Shown: in pieces, positions 5,203 to 5,682 of the stretch
Layout of the letters: each line of letters begins with the position of its first letter
Position numbering within the stretch: the first letter of the stretch is position 1
NCBI GenBank assembly: GCA_003454835.1
Contig: DMTA01000338.1
Span: 1 to 5,682 of the forward strand
DNA from: Achromobacter sp.
GTDB lineage: Bacteria > Pseudomonadota > Gammaproteobacteria > Burkholderiales > Burkholderiaceae_B
Direction: 5' to 3'
Length of the DNA stretch: 5,682 bases
Translations under genes and position numbers: made by a program
Notes under the pieces: model-generated
Told to the model about the DNA's origin: nothing
The model's database searches: none
Seen by the model: the letters and a program-made list of their open reading frames with translations, nothing else

Positions 5203-5682
5203 ATGACCTCCCGCCGTCCTTTTCACCGCTCTCCCACCCCCCGCCTCCTTGCCGCCATTCTGGCCTTGAGCGCGGCCGGTTCCGCCGCGGCAGGCGTGTC
5301 ATATCGGCTGGACCGCCCCTCCGCGGCGCCCGGCGAGACCGTCACCATCGAGGCCGTTTTCTTCAACGAAGGCGGCTCGCGCGTCGACTGGCAGGCTCCG
5401 CCTGAACTCGTCCTGCAATGGCGCAGCCCCGACGGCCAGATCGTCCGCAGCCTCGCAAAACTGAAAAGCGGCCGCGATAACTACAGCGTGCCCGTCAACA
5501 ACTTCGCGCGCATGTCCTGGTCCGCCGAAGTGCCCGCGACCGCACGCGGCCTGCAAGCCGTCTCCATCGAAGGCCAACCGTCCATGATGGCGCTCGACGC
5601 CACCGGCCGAGACAGCGGCACGCTGGCCACCACGCCCGCCCAGACACCCGTCGTCGACGCCCGCAGCGGCCAACCCGTCCCG
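5203..5682 (+). CDS. Exported protein of uncertain function, N-terminal part; possibly an extended outer-membrane phospholipase A
   Basis: An open frame of 160 codons runs off the right edge with no stop. The start MTSRRPFHRSPTPRLLAAIL has an Arg-rich n-region, a hydrophobic core LLAAILALSAAGSAAA (15-30) and an Ala-rich cleavage region near residue 30, so it is a probable Sec signal peptide. The mature part begins GVSYRLDRPSAAPGETVTIEAVFF and alternates short beta-type stretches (VTIEAVFF, LVLQWRS, YSVPV, RMSWSAEVP, GLQAVSIEG), like a small beta-sandwich, followed from about 132 by a Pro/Thr/Ala-rich stretch that looks like a linker. From memory it resembles the N-terminal extension of phospholipase-A precursors in Achromobacter/Bordetella. 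I could not verify this, and the catalytic barrel would lie outside the window. There is no Shine-Dalgarno before the ATG, and an in-frame stop at 5176-5178 excludes an earlier start. It is separated from amaB by a terminator, so probably functionally unrelated. Confidence 0.75.
   Translation, partial: MTSRRPFHRSPTPRLLAAILALSAAGSAAAGVSYRLDRPSAAPGETVTIEAVFFNEGGSRVDWQAPPELVLQWRSPDGQIVRSLAKLKSGRDNYSVPVNNFARMSWSAEVPATARGLQAVSIEGQPSMMALDATGRDSGTLATTPAQTPVVDARSGQPVP

Noticed and set aside
5299..5673. Minus-strand open frame of 124 codons opposite the exported-protein gene
   Set aside because: The plus-strand frame has a signal peptide and a coherent beta-rich protein. The minus-strand product is Gly/Ala-rich without motifs.

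Overview
The window is GC-rich DNA with strong G/C third-position bias. Its proteins look like those of a Burkholderiales bacterium, most likely Alcaligenaceae (Achromobacter/Bordetella type). That placement comes from sequence style and remembered similarity, not from a search. There is no mobile element, CRISPR array, rRNA or tRNA that I can see.

Layout. Positions 1-3247 hold a tightly packed leftward operon, in transcription order: ABC ATPase (3247-2498), periplasmic solute-binding protein (2411-1620), two integral membrane permeases (1601-909 and 906-217), and the first 69 codons of an FAD-dependent amine/imino-acid oxidase (207-1, cut by the window edge). Positions 3248-3453 form a divergent regulatory region with an AT-rich core, short direct repeats and several inverted repeats. 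Positions 3454-4956 hold a rightward aldehyde dehydrogenase of the antiquitin (ALDH7/AmaB) type. Positions 4957-5202 hold a perfect 15-bp hairpin, a canonical intrinsic terminator and the leader of the next gene. Positions 5203-5682 encode the start of an exported protein that runs off the right edge.

How the genes fit together. AmaB-type dehydrogenases oxidise L-2-aminoadipate 6-semialdehyde, which is in equilibrium with piperideine-6-carboxylate, to L-2-aminoadipate in lysine/pipecolate catabolism. In Pseudomonas putida the preceding step, pipecolate to piperideine-6-carboxylate, is done by an FAD oxidase of the DAO/PuuB-like family (AmaA). The truncated gene at the left edge has the right N-terminal signature for that family. 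The simplest reading is an uptake-plus-oxidation module: the ABC transporter imports pipecolate or a related lysine-derived amino/imino acid, the FAD enzyme oxidises it, and the divergent AmaB finishes to 2-aminoadipate. The transported substrate is inferred from context. The binding protein keeps the carboxylate-binding Arg but appears to lack the usual Asp that holds the alpha-ammonium, which would suit an atypical ligand. No regulator gene lies in the window.

Nothing here is a clearly new kind of system. The items most worth checking are the ligand of the transporter, the regulatory repeats between the divergent units, the hairpin over the ATPase ribosome binding site, and the perfect hairpin after amaB.
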